A stretch of 64,000 nucleotides of DNA from Plastoroseomonas hellenica (GTDB lineage Bacteria; Pseudomonadota; Alphaproteobacteria; Acetobacterales; Acetobacteraceae), in assembly GCF_018129085.1 (NCBI RefSeq), contig NZ_JAAGBB010000007.1, positions 122,005 through 186,004 on the forward strand, given 5' to 3'. Numbering within the stretch: the first letter of the stretch is position 1; every line of letters starts with the position of its first letter. The notes under the pieces are model-generated. The model saw only the letters and a program-made list of their open reading frames with translations. It did no database searches and was not told where the DNA came from. Position numbers and translations under genes: made by a program. Below, in pieces: positions 34,888-44,779 of this stretch.

Positions 34888-36288
34888 TCAGACGACGGCC
34901 AGGCCTTCGCGGCGGAGCTGGACGGAGAGCGCGTCCAGCGCCTTGCCGAAGCGCGCGACCATGTCGTCCACCTCGCCTTCCTCCATGATCAGCGGCGGCG
35001 AGAAGGCGATGGCGTCGCCCGGCAGCATGCGCAGGATCAGGCCGTTCTCCTCGCCGAGCTTCACCAGCCGCGCCGCCGCCTTCTTCGCGGGGTCGAAGGG
35101 CGTCTTCTTGGCCTTGTCGGCGGAGAGCTCGATCGCCGCGATCATGCCGGTGCCGCGGACTTCGCCGACCAGCGGATGGTCGGCGAAGGCGTCGCGCAGC
35201 GCCTTCTGCATGTGCGGGCCGACGCGGCGGACATGCCCCAGGATGTCGATCTCGTCATAGATCTTCAGCGTCTCGATCGCGACCGCGGCGGGCACGGGAT
35301 GGCCGGAATAGGTGAAGCCATGGCCCCAGGTGCCGACCGTGGCGGAGCCTTCGGAGATGCCCTGGAACACCTTCTCGTTCACCAGCACGCCCGAGATCGG
35401 CAGGAAGGAGGCCGAGAGCGCCTTGGCGCAGGTCAGGATGTCCGGCTGCACGTCCAGCGTCTGGCTGCCCCAGTAATTGCCGGTGCGGCCGAAGCCGCAG
35501 ATCACCTCGTCGGCGACCAGCAGCACGTCGTACTTCTTCAGGACCGCCTGGATCTTCGGGAAATAGCCGCGCGGCGGCAGCAGCACGCCGCCGGCGCCCA
35601 TGATCGGCTCGGCGAACATCGCGGCGACGGTGTCCGGGCCCTCGGCGAGGATCAGCGTCTCCAGCTCGGTCGCGAGGCGTGTCGCGAAATCCTCCTCGCT
35701 CTCGCCCTCATGGGCGAAACGGTAGTGGTGCGGGCAGGCGGTGTGCAGGATGCCGGCGATCGGCAGGTCGAAGAGCTTGTGGTTGGCCGGCAGGCCGGTG
35801 AGGGATGCAGAGGCCAGGGTGACGCCGTGATAGGCCTTCATCCGGCTGATGATCTTCTTCTTCTGCGGCCGGCCGATGGCGTTGTTGTAGTACCAGATCA
35901 TCTTGATCGCGCTGTCGTTCGCCTCCGATCCGGAATTGGCGAAGAAGGCCTTGCTCATCGGCACCGGCGCCCGCTGCACCAGCATCTCCGACAGCTCGAT
36001 CAGCGGCTCGTGCGAGCGGCTGGTGAAGCCGTGATAGAAGGGGAGCTTGCGCATCTGCTCGGTCGCAGCGGCGACCAGACGCTCATTGTCGAAGCCGAGG
36101 GCGGCGCACCAGAGGCCGGCCACCGTCTCGATGTATTCGCGCCCGCTGTCGTCGAAGACCCGCACGCCCTTGCCGCGCGTCATGATCAGCGGCCCGTTCT
36201 CGGCATGCGCCTTCTGGTCGGTATACGGATGCAGCGCATAGGCGATGTCGCGGGCGGCGGCGGAATTGGGCGCGGCGGGCGGGGTCAT
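34888..36288 (-). CDS. class III (omega) aminotransferase
   Basis: PLP enzyme of fold type I, 466 residues. Visible: ANSGSEANDSAIKM, MKAYHGVTLAS, AEPIMGAGGV, DEVICGFGRTG from Asp260, and the Schiff-base Lys289 in LTCAKALSASFLP. The overall pattern fits the pyruvate-dependent omega-transaminase group (putrescine or beta-alanine with pyruvate). The exact amine is not readable. It is divergent from the BisC-like gene with an 86-bp gap. Confidence 0.92.
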   Translation of the reverse strand: MTPPAAPNSAAARDIAYALHPYTDQKAHAENGPLIMTRGKGVRVFDDSGREYIETVAGLWCAALGFDNERLVAAATEQMRKLPFYHGFTSRSHEPLIELSEMLVQRAPVPMSKAFFANSGSEANDSAIKMIWYYNNAIGRPQKKKIISRMKAYHGVTLASASLTGLPANHKLFDLPIAGILHTACPHHYRFAHEGESEEDFATRLATELETLILAEGPDTVAAMFAEPIMGAGGVLLPPRGYFPKIQAVLKKYDVLLVADEVICGFGRTGNYWGSQTLDVQPDILTCAKALSASFLPISGVLVNEKVFQGISEGSATVGTWGHGFTYSGHPVPAAVAIETLKIYDEIDILGHVRRVGPHMQKALRDAFADHPLVGEVRGTGMIAAIELSADKAKKTPFDPAKKAAARLVKLGEENGLILRMLPGDAIAFSPPLIMEEGEVDDMVARFGKALDALSVQLRREGLAVV

Positions 36289-36374
36289 GATGCGGCCTTT
36301 CGTTGGGACGGCGTCCTCGGGCTAGTGTAGTCGCGAACGCCGTGCGGCTCCAACCGCGCGAGAGGATGATGACG

Positions 36375-38786
36375 ATGACGGAACTTGTGAGTGGAGCGTC
36401 CGATTCAGACCTTGGGGCCTATCCGACGGGTACCTCGGACCGCTCCGGTCATCAGACGCTCAAGCCCCACGCGGCGCATTGGGGCGCCTTCGATGCCGTG
36501 GTGCGGGATGGCCGCGTGGTGGGCGTGAGGCCCTTCGCGCGCGACCCCTTCCCGGGAAGCCTGATCGACGCGGTGCCGGACGTGGTGCACGCCGCCTGCC
36601 GGGTCGACCGCGCCTATGTCCGTCGCGGCTGGCTGGAGGGGAAGCGCGCCGGGCATCTGCGCGGCGGCGACCCCTTCGTGCCGGTCCCGGCCGACCGCGT
36701 GGTGCGGCTGATCGCGGAACAGGTGGCGCGGGTCAGGGCCGAGGTCGGGCATGAGGCGATCTTCGGCGGCTCCTATGGCTGGTCCTCGGCCGGGCGCTTT
36801 CACCATGCGCGCAGCCAGCTCCATCGCTTCCTCGGCCTCGGCGGTGGCTTCACCGCGCAGCTCAACGCCTATTCCTACGCGGCCGGCCAGGCGCTGATGC
36901 CGCATGTGCTCGGCACCACGGAGGTGCTGCTCGGCCGGGTCACAGATTGGAACGCGATCGGGCAGCACGCCAAGCTGATGCTCTGCCTGGGCGGCCTGCC
37001 CTTGAAGAACGGGCTGGTGACCTCGGGCGGTGCCGGCGCCACCGAATATACGCAGCACTTCCGCCGCGCGGCGGAGGCGGGCGTGCGCTTCCTGAACGTC
37101 TCCCCCTATCGCGCCGACATGCCGGATTGGCTCAACGCCGAATGGGTGCCGATCCGGCCGGGGACGGACACCGCGCTGCTGCTCGCGATCGCGCATTGGA
37201 TGGTGGCGGAAGGGCGCGAGGATCACGCCTTCCTCGCCAGCCACTGTGTGGGCTGGGACAAGCTCCGCGCCTATGTGATGGGGGAAAGCGACGGTCTCGC
37301 GAAGACGCCGGCTTGGGCGGCCGACATCACCGGCATCGCGGCCGACCGCATCATCGCGATCGCGCGGGCGATCACCGCGCAGCCGACCATGCTGACCTCC
37401 ACCTGGTCGCTGCAGCGCGCCGATTACGGGGAGCAGCCCTGGTGGATGCTGACCGCGATCGCGGCCATGCTCGGCACCATCGGCAAGCCCGGGCTCGGGG
37501 TCGGCTTCGGCTATGGCAGCGTCAATGGCATGGGCAACCCGCGCCGCGACTACCCGTCCTTCTCCATGCCGGCCACGCGCAATCCGGTCGGGCGCTACAT
37601 CCCGGTCGCGCGCATCACCGAGATGCTGGAGAACCCTGGCGGCAGCCTGAGCTACAATGGCCGGGAGGTGCCGCTGCCCGACACCCGCATCATCTGGTGG
37701 TCGGGCGGCAACCCCTTCCATCACCACCAGGACCTCAACCGCCTGCTGCGCGCCTGGGCGCGTGCCGAGACCATGATTGTGCAGGAGCCCTGGTGGACGG
37801 CGGCGGCGCGTCACGCCGACATCGTGCTGCCGGCGACCACGACGCTCGAGCGGAACGACATCGCGAGCTCCGGCCGCGACCGCTTCCTGCGCGCCATGCA
37901 TCAGGCGATCGCGCCGGTCGGGCAGGCGCGCAACGACCATGACTGGCTGGCCGATATCGCCGAAGAGCTCGGCTACCGCGATCGCTTCACCGAGCAGCGC
38001 GACGAGGATGCCTGGCTGCGCCATCTCTTCGAGCGCTGGCGCCAGGCCTGCGCGCGGCAGGGTGTGGAGACGCCGGATTTCGACAGCTTCTGGGCCCAGG
38101 GCTACTGGGAAGCTCCGCCGCCCCCGCCGGAGGAGGCCTATACCCAGTTCGCCGAGTTTCATGCCGACCCGGCCGAGCATCCGCTCGACACGCCATCCGG
38201 CAAGGTGGAGCTGTTCAGCGCGACGGTGGCAGGCTTCGGCTATGACGACGCGCCAGGCCACCCGGTCTGGATCCCGCAGCGGGAATGGCTGGGGGCCGAG
38301 CCGGCAAAGCGCTTCCCGCTGCACCTCCTGTCCTTTCAGCCGGCGACGCGGCTGCACGGGCAGCTCGATCCCGGCCGGGTCGCGGCGGCCGACAAGATCG
38401 CCGGGCGGGAGCCGCTGCTGATGCACCCCGAGGACGCGGCGGCGCGGGGGCTCCGCGACGGCGAGATCCTGAAGGTGTTCAACGATCGCGGTGCCTGCCT
38501 CGCGGGTCTCCGCTTCGACGACCGGCTGCTGCGCGGCGTGGTCATGATGGCGACCGGCGCCTGGTTCGACCCGCTGCAACCGGGCATGCCGGGCAGCCTC
38601 TGCGTGCACGGCAATTGCAACGTGCTGACCGCGGATATCGGCACCTCTCGCCTCGGCCAGGGGCCCTCCGCGCAATCCTGCCTGGTGGAGGTGGAGCGCT
38701 TCTCGGAGGCGCTGCCGCTGGTTCGCGCCCATCGGCCGCCACCGATCCTGGAGATCTTGGAAGGGCTTGAGCCTAATCCACGCTGA
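36375..38786 (+). CDS. molybdopterin oxidoreductase of the BisC/DMSO reductase family
   Basis: 803 residues from the third clustered ATG, which has the best spacing (9 bp) to GAGAGG; starts at 36366 and 36369 are possible. No N-terminal iron-sulfur cysteines and no Tat signal are seen, as in cytoplasmic biotin sulfoxide reductase. GGSYGWSSAGR (131-141) contains the Tyr-Gly-Trp pair of DMSO reductase, and Ser166 in AYSYAAGQ is the probable Mo ligand. Later blocks WWSGGNPFHHHQDLN and MMATGAWFDP are family-typical. Likely reduces an S- or N-oxide. Its last 14 bp overlap the convergent Bug gene. Confidence 0.92.
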   Translation: MTELVSGASDSDLGAYPTGTSDRSGHQTLKPHAAHWGAFDAVVRDGRVVGVRPFARDPFPGSLIDAVPDVVHAACRVDRAYVRRGWLEGKRAGHLRGGDPFVPVPADRVVRLIAEQVARVRAEVGHEAIFGGSYGWSSAGRFHHARSQLHRFLGLGGGFTAQLNAYSYAAGQALMPHVLGTTEVLLGRVTDWNAIGQHAKLMLCLGGLPLKNGLVTSGGAGATEYTQHFRRAAEAGVRFLNVSPYRADMPDWLNAEWVPIRPGTDTALLLAIAHWMVAEGREDHAFLASHCVGWDKLRAYVMGESDGLAKTPAWAADITGIAADRIIAIARAITAQPTMLTSTWSLQRADYGEQPWWMLTAIAAMLGTIGKPGLGVGFGYGSVNGMGNPRRDYPSFSMPATRNPVGRYIPVARITEMLENPGGSLSYNGREVPLPDTRIIWWSGGNPFHHHQDLNRLLRAWARAETMIVQEPWWTAAARHADIVLPATTTLERNDIASSGRDRFLRAMHQAIAPVGQARNDHDWLADIAEELGYRDRFTEQRDEDAWLRHLFERWRQACARQGVETPDFDSFWAQGYWEAPPPPPEEAYTQFAEFHADPAEHPLDTPSGKVELFSATVAGFGYDDAPGHPVWIPQREWLGAEPAKRFPLHLLSFQPATRLHGQLDPGRVAAADKIAGREPLLMHPEDAAARGLRDGEILKVFNDRGACLAGLRFDDRLLRGVVMMATGAWFDPLQPGMPGSLCVHGNCNVLTADIGTSRLGQGPSAQSCLVEVERFSEALPLVRAHRPPPILEILEGLEPNPR

Positions 38787-39762
38787 TATTCGCCGATTGC
38801 ACCAGCGCCGCGTGGCGCTCGATCTCACTGGAGAGGAATCGCTCCAGGCTTTCCGGCGGCCCGCCGGCGGCGTCGCCGCCGATCTCCAGCCCCTGTTGCA
38901 GGAGCCAGTCGCGCCCGGGGCTGTCCAAGATCTCGTTGGCGGCCGCGTTGAGCGCGACGATGACCGGGCGCGGCGTCCCCTTGGGCGCCAGCCAGGCGAA
39001 CCAGGTGCCCATCACCACGCTCGGGTAGCCCAGCTCCGCAGTTGTCGGGACATCGGGCAGGACGGTGGCGCGGCTTTCGGCCAGAACGGCCAGCACGCGG
39101 ATTTCTCCCCCGCGACTCAGCGGCACCGCGCCGGGAGCGCCGAGGAACATGGCACTGAGGCGCCCGGCGATCACGTCGGTCACCGCGGCCGCGGGCGAGC
39201 TGTAGGGGACATGGGTCAGTTGCGTGCCCGTCGCCGCCGCGAGCATCGCCCCCGCCAGATGCATCGAACTGCCGCTGCCGGTGGAGCCGTAGCTGACCCC
39301 GCCCGGATTGGCGCGCGCCATATCGAGGAAGCCTGCCAGCGTGGTCACCGGTGAGTTCTTCCCCACCACCAGCGCATTGGGAATGGCGCCGAAGCGCGCG
39401 ATCGGATCGAAATCCCGCTGCGAATGGAAGGTCAGATTGCGATAGAGCGCCATGTTGGTGGCCAGCGGCCCGGCCCAACTGAACAGGAGCGTGTGGCCAT
39501 CGGCCTGCGCCCGCGCCGCCGCCGCCATGCCGACATTGCCGGAGGCACCGGGGCGGTTTTCGATGATGAAGGGTTGCCCGAAGCGCCTGGTGAATTCCTG
39601 CGCGGCGAACCGCGCGAGCGGATCGGAGGAGCCACCGCCCGCCGCCGGCAGGATGATGCGGACAGGCTGGCGCGGCCAGGCCGACTGGGCCGTCGCCCTG
39701 CCTGCCATCAGGCCCGCCGCCAGCCCAAGCAACGGCCGTCGGCTCATGCGTGTCTGCGACAT
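38773..39762 (-). CDS. Bug-family (TctC) tripartite tricarboxylate-type binding protein
   Basis: 329 residues; an inner ATG 15 bp downstream would give MSRRPLLGLAAGL. Signal peptide ends at TAQ. Family pattern: WPRQPVRIILPAAGGGSSD, then FIIENRPGASGNVGMAAAARA, shortened to IENRPGASGNVG, and a middle HLAGAMLAAATGTQLTHVPY, shortened to THVPYSS. No tctA or tctB gene is near. Ligand unknown; dicarboxylates and related acids are common for the family. Confidence 0.9.
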   Translation of the reverse strand: MSQTRMSRRPLLGLAAGLMAGRATAQSAWPRQPVRIILPAAGGGSSDPLARFAAQEFTRRFGQPFIIENRPGASGNVGMAAAARAQADGHTLLFSWAGPLATNMALYRNLTFHSQRDFDPIARFGAIPNALVVGKNSPVTTLAGFLDMARANPGGVSYGSTGSGSSMHLAGAMLAAATGTQLTHVPYSSPAAAVTDVIAGRLSAMFLGAPGAVPLSRGGEIRVLAVLAESRATVLPDVPTTAELGYPSVVMGTWFAWLAPKGTPRPVIVALNAAANEILDSPGRDWLLQQGLEIGGDAAGGPPESLERFLSSEIERHAALVQSANISVD

Positions 39763-39808
39763 TGGATCCCCCCGCTTCGGCTATCCCTTGATCGACGCCA
39801 TAGCCCCT

Positions 39809-40777
39809 CTATTGCGGCTCGATCCCGGCGAGCCGCACCCGTTCGCCCCAGAGTGCGAGCTGCCGCTGCAGATGCGCGCCGAGCGCGGCCGGACCCATGC
39901 GCAGCGGCGTCAGGCCGAGATTGGCGAGCCTCTCCTGGAATCGCGGCGCGGCCAGCACCTCATCCAGCACGGTCGCGGCGCGCTCCAGGATCTCCCGTGG
40001 CGTGGCCGCCGGGGCGACGAGACTGAACCAGACACCGGCGTCGAAGCCGGGCACCTCGCTCGCCAGCGGCGGTATTGCCGGCGCCAGCGGGGAGGGCGTC
40101 GCGGCCGTCTGGGCCAGCGCGCGCACCCGGGCGGCATGCTGCTGCGCCATGCCGATGCCGAAATCGGCGAAGGTGCAATCGACGCGGCCGACCGAGACAT
40201 CGGTGATCGCCTCGGCAGTGCCGCGATAGGGCACCAGGGTCAGCCGCAGCCCGGCGTCGCGCGCCAGCATCGCCGCCATGATCTGCGACCCGGCATTGCC
40301 ATAGGCGAGCGTCAGGCCCTGCGGGCGGGCGCGGGCGGCGGCGAGCCAGGATTTCAGATCGCGGCCCGGCGCGTCCGGGGGCACCACCAGGATGTAGGGC
40401 TGCTCGGCGATGCTGCCGATCGGTGCGAAATCGCGGATCGGATCATAGGGCAGGCGGCGCAGGAGATGCGGGTTGATCGCCGCGGCGCTGGTGCCGAACA
40501 TCAGCAGCGTGTTGCCATCCGCCGCCGCGGTGGCGACCACGCCGCTGCCGACCACGCCATTGCCACCGGGACGGTTCTCCACCACCACCGGCTGGCCGAA
40601 CCTCTCCGAGAGCGGCTCGGCGAGCAGCCGCGCCAGGATGTCGGTGCCGCTGCCGGCGGGGAAGGGGGCCACGAGCCGTATCGGCCTGTCCGGCCAGGCG
40701 GCGCGGGCATCGCGCGGCAGGGCGAGCAGCGCCGGCAGGGCGAGGGCAGCGCGGCGGGACAATGGCGGAGCAGGCAT
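39809..40777 (-). CDS. Bug-family (TctC) binding protein, second copy
   Basis: 322 residues, related to but clearly diverged from its neighbour. Signal peptide MPAPPLSRRAALALPALL; mature start WPDRPIRLVAPFPAGSGTD, VVENRPGGNGVVGSGVVA. It is 46 bp upstream of the first Bug gene and 4 bp after the MmgE/PrpD gene, so it is transcribed with the latter. The tandem pair without membrane subunits is unusual and points to use of a distant TctAB or to a sensing role. Confidence 0.9.
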   Translation of the reverse strand: MPAPPLSRRAALALPALLALPRDARAAWPDRPIRLVAPFPAGSGTDILARLLAEPLSERFGQPVVVENRPGGNGVVGSGVVATAAADGNTLLMFGTSAAAINPHLLRRLPYDPIRDFAPIGSIAEQPYILVVPPDAPGRDLKSWLAAARARPQGLTLAYGNAGSQIMAAMLARDAGLRLTLVPYRGTAEAITDVSVGRVDCTFADFGIGMAQQHAARVRALAQTAATPSPLAPAIPPLASEVPGFDAGVWFSLVAPAATPREILERAATVLDEVLAAPRFQERLANLGLTPLRMGPAALGAHLQRQLALWGERVRLAGIEPQ

Positions 40778-40781
40778 CGGG

Positions 40782-42191
40782 TCAGCCTCCGACCAGCGCG
40801 GGCATGGTCTCGCGCAACGGCTTCATGTCGATCGCCAGCACCGCATCGCAGGCGCGCCGCGCGGCGGCGGGCGGGAGATGCATGCCGGCGGCCGCGAGGA
40901 ATTTTGATGAGGCACCGGCAATGTTCAGCGCGCGCTCACCGGCGCCGCCGTTCACCCGGACATGTCGGCGCAGCCGTCGGCGATCCGACAATTCCAGTTC
41001 CACGCCGCCGGAAAAATAGGCGGGGAAGGCGGTGTCGGGATCGGCCTCGCAGTGGCTGCGGGCTGAGAGCGCCAGTACCTCGGGATCGGCCAGCGGCGCC
41101 GGCTCCAGCTCCGCCAGGCCGAAGCGGCCGCGCAGCAGGCAGGTGGCGATGACGAAGGGGGCGCTGAACTTCGCGGCGTAGTCGGTCTGCGGCCGCGCCT
41201 TGTCGGCAGCCGGCTCGGCGACGATCGGCAGGGTCGGCCCGGGCAGCAGGATACGGATGCTGCGGATCGCCCGCGGGTCCGGCACCTCCGCCCGCAGTTC
41301 CAGCGCGGCGTCGGCGGCACCATGGATGAAGTGGCACACCGGATAGGGCTTGATGGCGGTGTCCGCGAGGTCCCAGCGCTGGCCGAGCGCATCGGCGATC
41401 AGCGCCGGATCCGCCTCTCCGGCATGCGTCTGCAGATGCGTCTCCAGCAGCCCGAACTTGCCCTCATAGGGCCGCGAGGGCCCGACGAAGCCGTGCTGCG
41501 CCAGATGCGCCGCAGTGATGCCGGCGACGGCGCCCCAGCCGGGGTGGAAGCGCTTGGTCCAGGCGCCTTCCTCGAGGAAGACCTGCACGCCGGCGGCGGT
41601 GCTCGCCGCGATCCCCTGGGCGGAGACGAGTTGCTCCACCGTCAGCCCCAGCAGCTTGCCGGCGACGATCGCGCTGCTGAAATGGGAGACGATGCCGGTG
41701 GCGTGGAAGCCGGCGTGATGGAAGCCGCCCTTCACCGCGGCGCCGATGCGGATCGCCGCCTCCATGCCCGCGGCATAGGCCACCAGCACATCCCGCCCAT
41801 GCGCCCCGAGATGCTCGCCGAGCGAGAGGGCGCAGGGCAGGCAGGCGGCGGTCGCGTGCACGATGCTGGCGAGGTGGGTGTCGTCGAAATCGAGCCCGTG
41901 GATGAGGATGCCGTTCGCCAAGGCGGCATCGCGCAGCGGCAGGCGCTCCGGTCGCCCAAGCACGCCGCAGTCGCCGGCACCGCCGAGCGCCTGGATACCG
42001 GCCATCGCCCGTGCTGCGAAGGGATAGGCATTGGAGGCGAGGCCGACGCCGAGCCCATCCAGCATCTGGATGCGCGCGCGTTCCCGCACCTTGGCGGGGA
42101 TCAGGTCGTAATCCAGTGCAACGGCAAAGTCGGCGATGCGGCGGGCGAGGGGCGCAGTGCTGGCCTCAGCGGGCGTGGTGGCGATGTTCAT
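40782..42191 (-). CDS. MmgE/PrpD family protein
   Basis: 469 residues of the 2-methylcitrate dehydratase-like fold. Typical blocks: LARRIADFAVALDYDLIP, ANGILIHGLDFDDTHLASIVH, shortened to HGLDFDDTHLASIVH, HATGIVSHFSSAI and the FEEGAW-like FLEEGAWTKRFHPGWGA, shortened to AWTKRFHPGWGA. The family includes methylcitrate and cis-aconitate-type dehydratases/isomerases. With a TcuA-like flavoprotein and two Bug proteins the operon suggests use of a tricarboxylic acid (inference). Confidence 0.9.
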   Translation of the reverse strand: MNIATTPAEASTAPLARRIADFAVALDYDLIPAKVRERARIQMLDGLGVGLASNAYPFAARAMAGIQALGGAGDCGVLGRPERLPLRDAALANGILIHGLDFDDTHLASIVHATAACLPCALSLGEHLGAHGRDVLVAYAAGMEAAIRIGAAVKGGFHHAGFHATGIVSHFSSAIVAGKLLGLTVEQLVSAQGIAASTAAGVQVFLEEGAWTKRFHPGWGAVAGITAAHLAQHGFVGPSRPYEGKFGLLETHLQTHAGEADPALIADALGQRWDLADTAIKPYPVCHFIHGAADAALELRAEVPDPRAIRSIRILLPGPTLPIVAEPAADKARPQTDYAAKFSAPFVIATCLLRGRFGLAELEPAPLADPEVLALSARSHCEADPDTAFPAYFSGGVELELSDRRRLRRHVRVNGGAGERALNIAGASSKFLAAAGMHLPPAAARRACDAVLAIDMKPLRETMPALVGG

Positions 42192-42220
42192 GATCGTTTC
42201 CTCCAGCCGTGGATGGGCTC

Positions 42221-43204
42221 CTACTGCGATCGCGTCTCCCGCCAGGCGATGTAGCGGCGGATGCCGTCTTCGAGGTTGATCCTGGGCACCCAGCCGATCG
42301 TCGCTTCCGCGCGGCCGCGGCTGAAGCCGAGATGGGTGCCGCCGGCGGAGCGGACCGCGCGCGTATCCGGCCGATATTCCGGCTGCAGGTCTGAGCCGCA
42401 GATGCGCAGCACCGCCTGCACCACATCGGTCAGGGTGGAGTCCACACCGGTCGCCAGGTTCATGACGGCGCCGCTCTTCTCGCTCGCCATGGCGGCGAGG
42501 CAGCCGGCCGCGATGTCGGTCACATGGGTATAGTCATGCACTTCCCGGCCATCGCCGATGATGATGGGCTGCTCGCCCCGGCGGACGCGCTCATAGGTCT
42601 CGGCGATGAAGTTCGCATTCACCGCGCGCGCATGCTGGCGCTCGCCATAGACCGATGCGAAGCGGAGGGCGTTGAACTCCAGCCCGAATTTCTGCGCGTA
42701 AAGGCGGCAGAGGCTTTCGCCGAACAGCTTGCTGACGCCATAGACGGCGGTGACCGGCGACAGGGACGCGGTGACGGTCGGCGCGTCTTCGGCCAGCACC
42801 TCGGCCTCGGCATTGCCATAGGCGGCGACCGAGGAGGAGAACACCACCCGCCGCACCTTGGCGAAGCGTGCCGCCTCCAGCGTGTTCAGCAGCCCGACCG
42901 TATTGACCTGCACGCCGAGCGACGGGTTGGCGAACATGGGGATGGTGAGGAAGCCGGCCAGGGCGAAGATCCCGTCGGCATCCTGCGCCGCGTCCAGCAG
43001 CTCGGGCAGCCGCAGGATGTCGCCGCGGATCAGCGTCACCCTGGTGTCGTCGAGCAGATGCGCGATGGTATCAGGCGTGCCCAGGGAGAAGTTGTCGAGC
43101 AGCCGCACCTCGCTGGCGCCGGCAGCCAGCAGCGCATCCGTCAGGTGCGAGCCGATCAGGCTCGCACCGCCGGTGATCAGGTAGATCTTTCCCGCGACGT
43201 CCAT
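42221..43204 (-). CDS. NAD-dependent epimerase/dehydratase (extended SDR)
   Basis: 327 residues. NAD site ITGGASLIGSH, catalytic Ser in VFSSSVAAYGN and YGVSK for the Tyr and Lys pair, followed by LRFASVYGERQHA, which fits UDP-hexose epimerases. Its place between MmgE/PrpD and the flavoprotein (29-bp and 4-bp gaps) is odd for a sugar-nucleotide enzyme; it may act on another substrate in this operon. Confidence 0.9.
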   Translation of the reverse strand: MDVAGKIYLITGGASLIGSHLTDALLAAGASEVRLLDNFSLGTPDTIAHLLDDTRVTLIRGDILRLPELLDAAQDADGIFALAGFLTIPMFANPSLGVQVNTVGLLNTLEAARFAKVRRVVFSSSVAAYGNAEAEVLAEDAPTVTASLSPVTAVYGVSKLFGESLCRLYAQKFGLEFNALRFASVYGERQHARAVNANFIAETYERVRRGEQPIIIGDGREVHDYTHVTDIAAGCLAAMASEKSGAVMNLATGVDSTLTDVVQAVLRICGSDLQPEYRPDTRAVRSAGGTHLGFSRGRAEATIGWVPRINLEDGIRRYIAWRETRSQ

Positions 43205-43208
43205 GGCA

Positions 43209-44723
43209 CTACTCCGCCGCGGCCGCGGTGACGGCCTGCGTGGCGTAGAGCCCGGCCGAACGTCCGGACAGCCGGCCGAAGACCGAACCCGACATCAGCC
43301 CGGCGCCGCCGAGGTAGTTCTGGTAGAAGATGCCGCCGACCAGCTCGCCGGCGGCGTAGAGCCCGGGGATGGTGGCGTCGGTGGTGTCCTGCACCTCGCC
43401 CTGCGTGCTGATCTTGAGGCCGCCGAAGGTGAAGGTGATGCCGCAGGTGACGACGAAGCCATAATAGGGCGGTTCGTTGATCGGCAGCGCCCAGTTGGAC
43501 TTGGGCGGGCTGATGCCCTTGGTGCCCTTGCCGTCCAGGATGGCGGGGTTGTAGTCGCCCGGCTGGCAGGCTGCGTTGTAGGCGGCGACGGTGCGCTGCA
43601 GGCCCTCGGCATCGATGTCGAGCGCGCGCGCCAGCCCTTCGATCGTGTCGCTCTCGGCCTTGGTCACCTGCTTGATGCGGTATTCGTCACGGACCATCTT
43701 GATGGTCTGGCTGTCGAAGATCTGCACCGCGGCGCGTCCCGGCTGCTTCATCACCTCGCGGCCGTACTTCGCATAGGTATGGTTGCGGAAATCCGCGCCC
43801 TCGTCGACGAAGCGATTGCCTTCGAGATTGACGATGATGCCGAGCGGGTAGGAGTGCTTCTGGAAATTGTCCAGCACCACCCGATCCCCGAAGGGCGGTG
43901 CGCTGATATCCCACTGCACGGCATGGCAGGTGGACCAGCCGCCATAGGCCTGGGCGCCGATATCGAGCGCGGCGCGAATGCCATCGCCGGTGTTGTGCTT
44001 GGTGCCGCGCACGCGGCAGAGCTCCCAGCCCGGGCCGAAATAGCGGGTGCGCATCTCCGGATTGGATTCGAAGCCGCCGCAGGCCAGCACCACGGCTTTC
44101 GCCGCGATCTCCTCATAGCCTTTGGGACCGAAGGCGAGCACGCCGGTGACCTCGCCGCTCTGCGCCTGCAGCAGCTTGCGCAGGCCGGTGCCGTAGCGGA
44201 TGTCGATGCCCGCACGCTCCGCGGCCTTGATGAGGAAATCCACCAGCCCCCAGCCGCCGCCGACGGCTTCGATGTTCACGCCGCCATAGAAGTGGTGCTT
44301 GCCGTTCACCACATAGGATTGGCGCCCGAACATCGGGATGAAGCGCACGCCCTTGCTGCGCATCCACACCACCGTCTCGCGGGAACGCCCGATCAGCAAC
44401 TCGGCGAGGTCCTCGTTGGAGAGGTTCTCCGTCACCTTCATCAGGTCGGTCATGTAGAGGTCGGAGGGCAGCGGCGGGATGTAGATCTGGCCCGCCTCGG
44501 CCTCGGACAGGTCGACCAGCACGTCCTGGCGCAGATCCTCGAGCCCGTCATGGACGAAGCGGAAGCCGCCGGCGGTGAAGGTGGAATTGCCGCCGCGCTC
44601 CTCCTCGCTCGCCTTTTCGAGCACGAGCACCCGGGCACCCTGTTCGCGCGCGGAGAGCGCCGCACAGAGCGCGGCATTTCCGGCTCCAACCACGATGACG
44701 TCGTATTGGGCGGCGTTCGGCAT
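43209..44723 (-). CDS. FAD-dependent oxidoreductase, tricarballylate dehydrogenase (TcuA)-like
   Basis: 504 residues. The dinucleotide site is VIVVGAGNAALCAA (9-22), with the flavin fold closing at GLYAAGELVGGIFYQNYLGG, shortened to YAAGELVGG. The fumarate reductase-type capping domain and active-site stretch NEPPYYGFVVTCGITFTFGG, shortened to PPYYGFVVTCGITFTFGG, are visible. The start PNAAQYDVIVVGAGNAAL closely resembles TcuA as I recall it. First gene of the minus-strand operon; its TTGACA promoter lies beside a palindrome shared with the divergent GntR gene. Confidence 0.87.
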   Translation of the reverse strand: MPNAAQYDVIVVGAGNAALCAALSAREQGARVLVLEKASEEERGGNSTFTAGGFRFVHDGLEDLRQDVLVDLSEAEAGQIYIPPLPSDLYMTDLMKVTENLSNEDLAELLIGRSRETVVWMRSKGVRFIPMFGRQSYVVNGKHHFYGGVNIEAVGGGWGLVDFLIKAAERAGIDIRYGTGLRKLLQAQSGEVTGVLAFGPKGYEEIAAKAVVLACGGFESNPEMRTRYFGPGWELCRVRGTKHNTGDGIRAALDIGAQAYGGWSTCHAVQWDISAPPFGDRVVLDNFQKHSYPLGIIVNLEGNRFVDEGADFRNHTYAKYGREVMKQPGRAAVQIFDSQTIKMVRDEYRIKQVTKAESDTIEGLARALDIDAEGLQRTVAAYNAACQPGDYNPAILDGKGTKGISPPKSNWALPINEPPYYGFVVTCGITFTFGGLKISTQGEVQDTTDATIPGLYAAGELVGGIFYQNYLGGAGLMSGSVFGRLSGRSAGLYATQAVTAAAAE

Positions 44724-44779
44724 CGGCGCGGATCCTCCTCTACGCCGCCCGTATCGCGGCGTTGTCCTTCGTTGGCGAA

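Noticed and set aside
36405..38828. 807-codon open frame antisense to the BisC-like gene
   Set aside because: GC-rich shadow frame, His/Arg/Ala-rich with no domain; the sense strand has clear family motifs.
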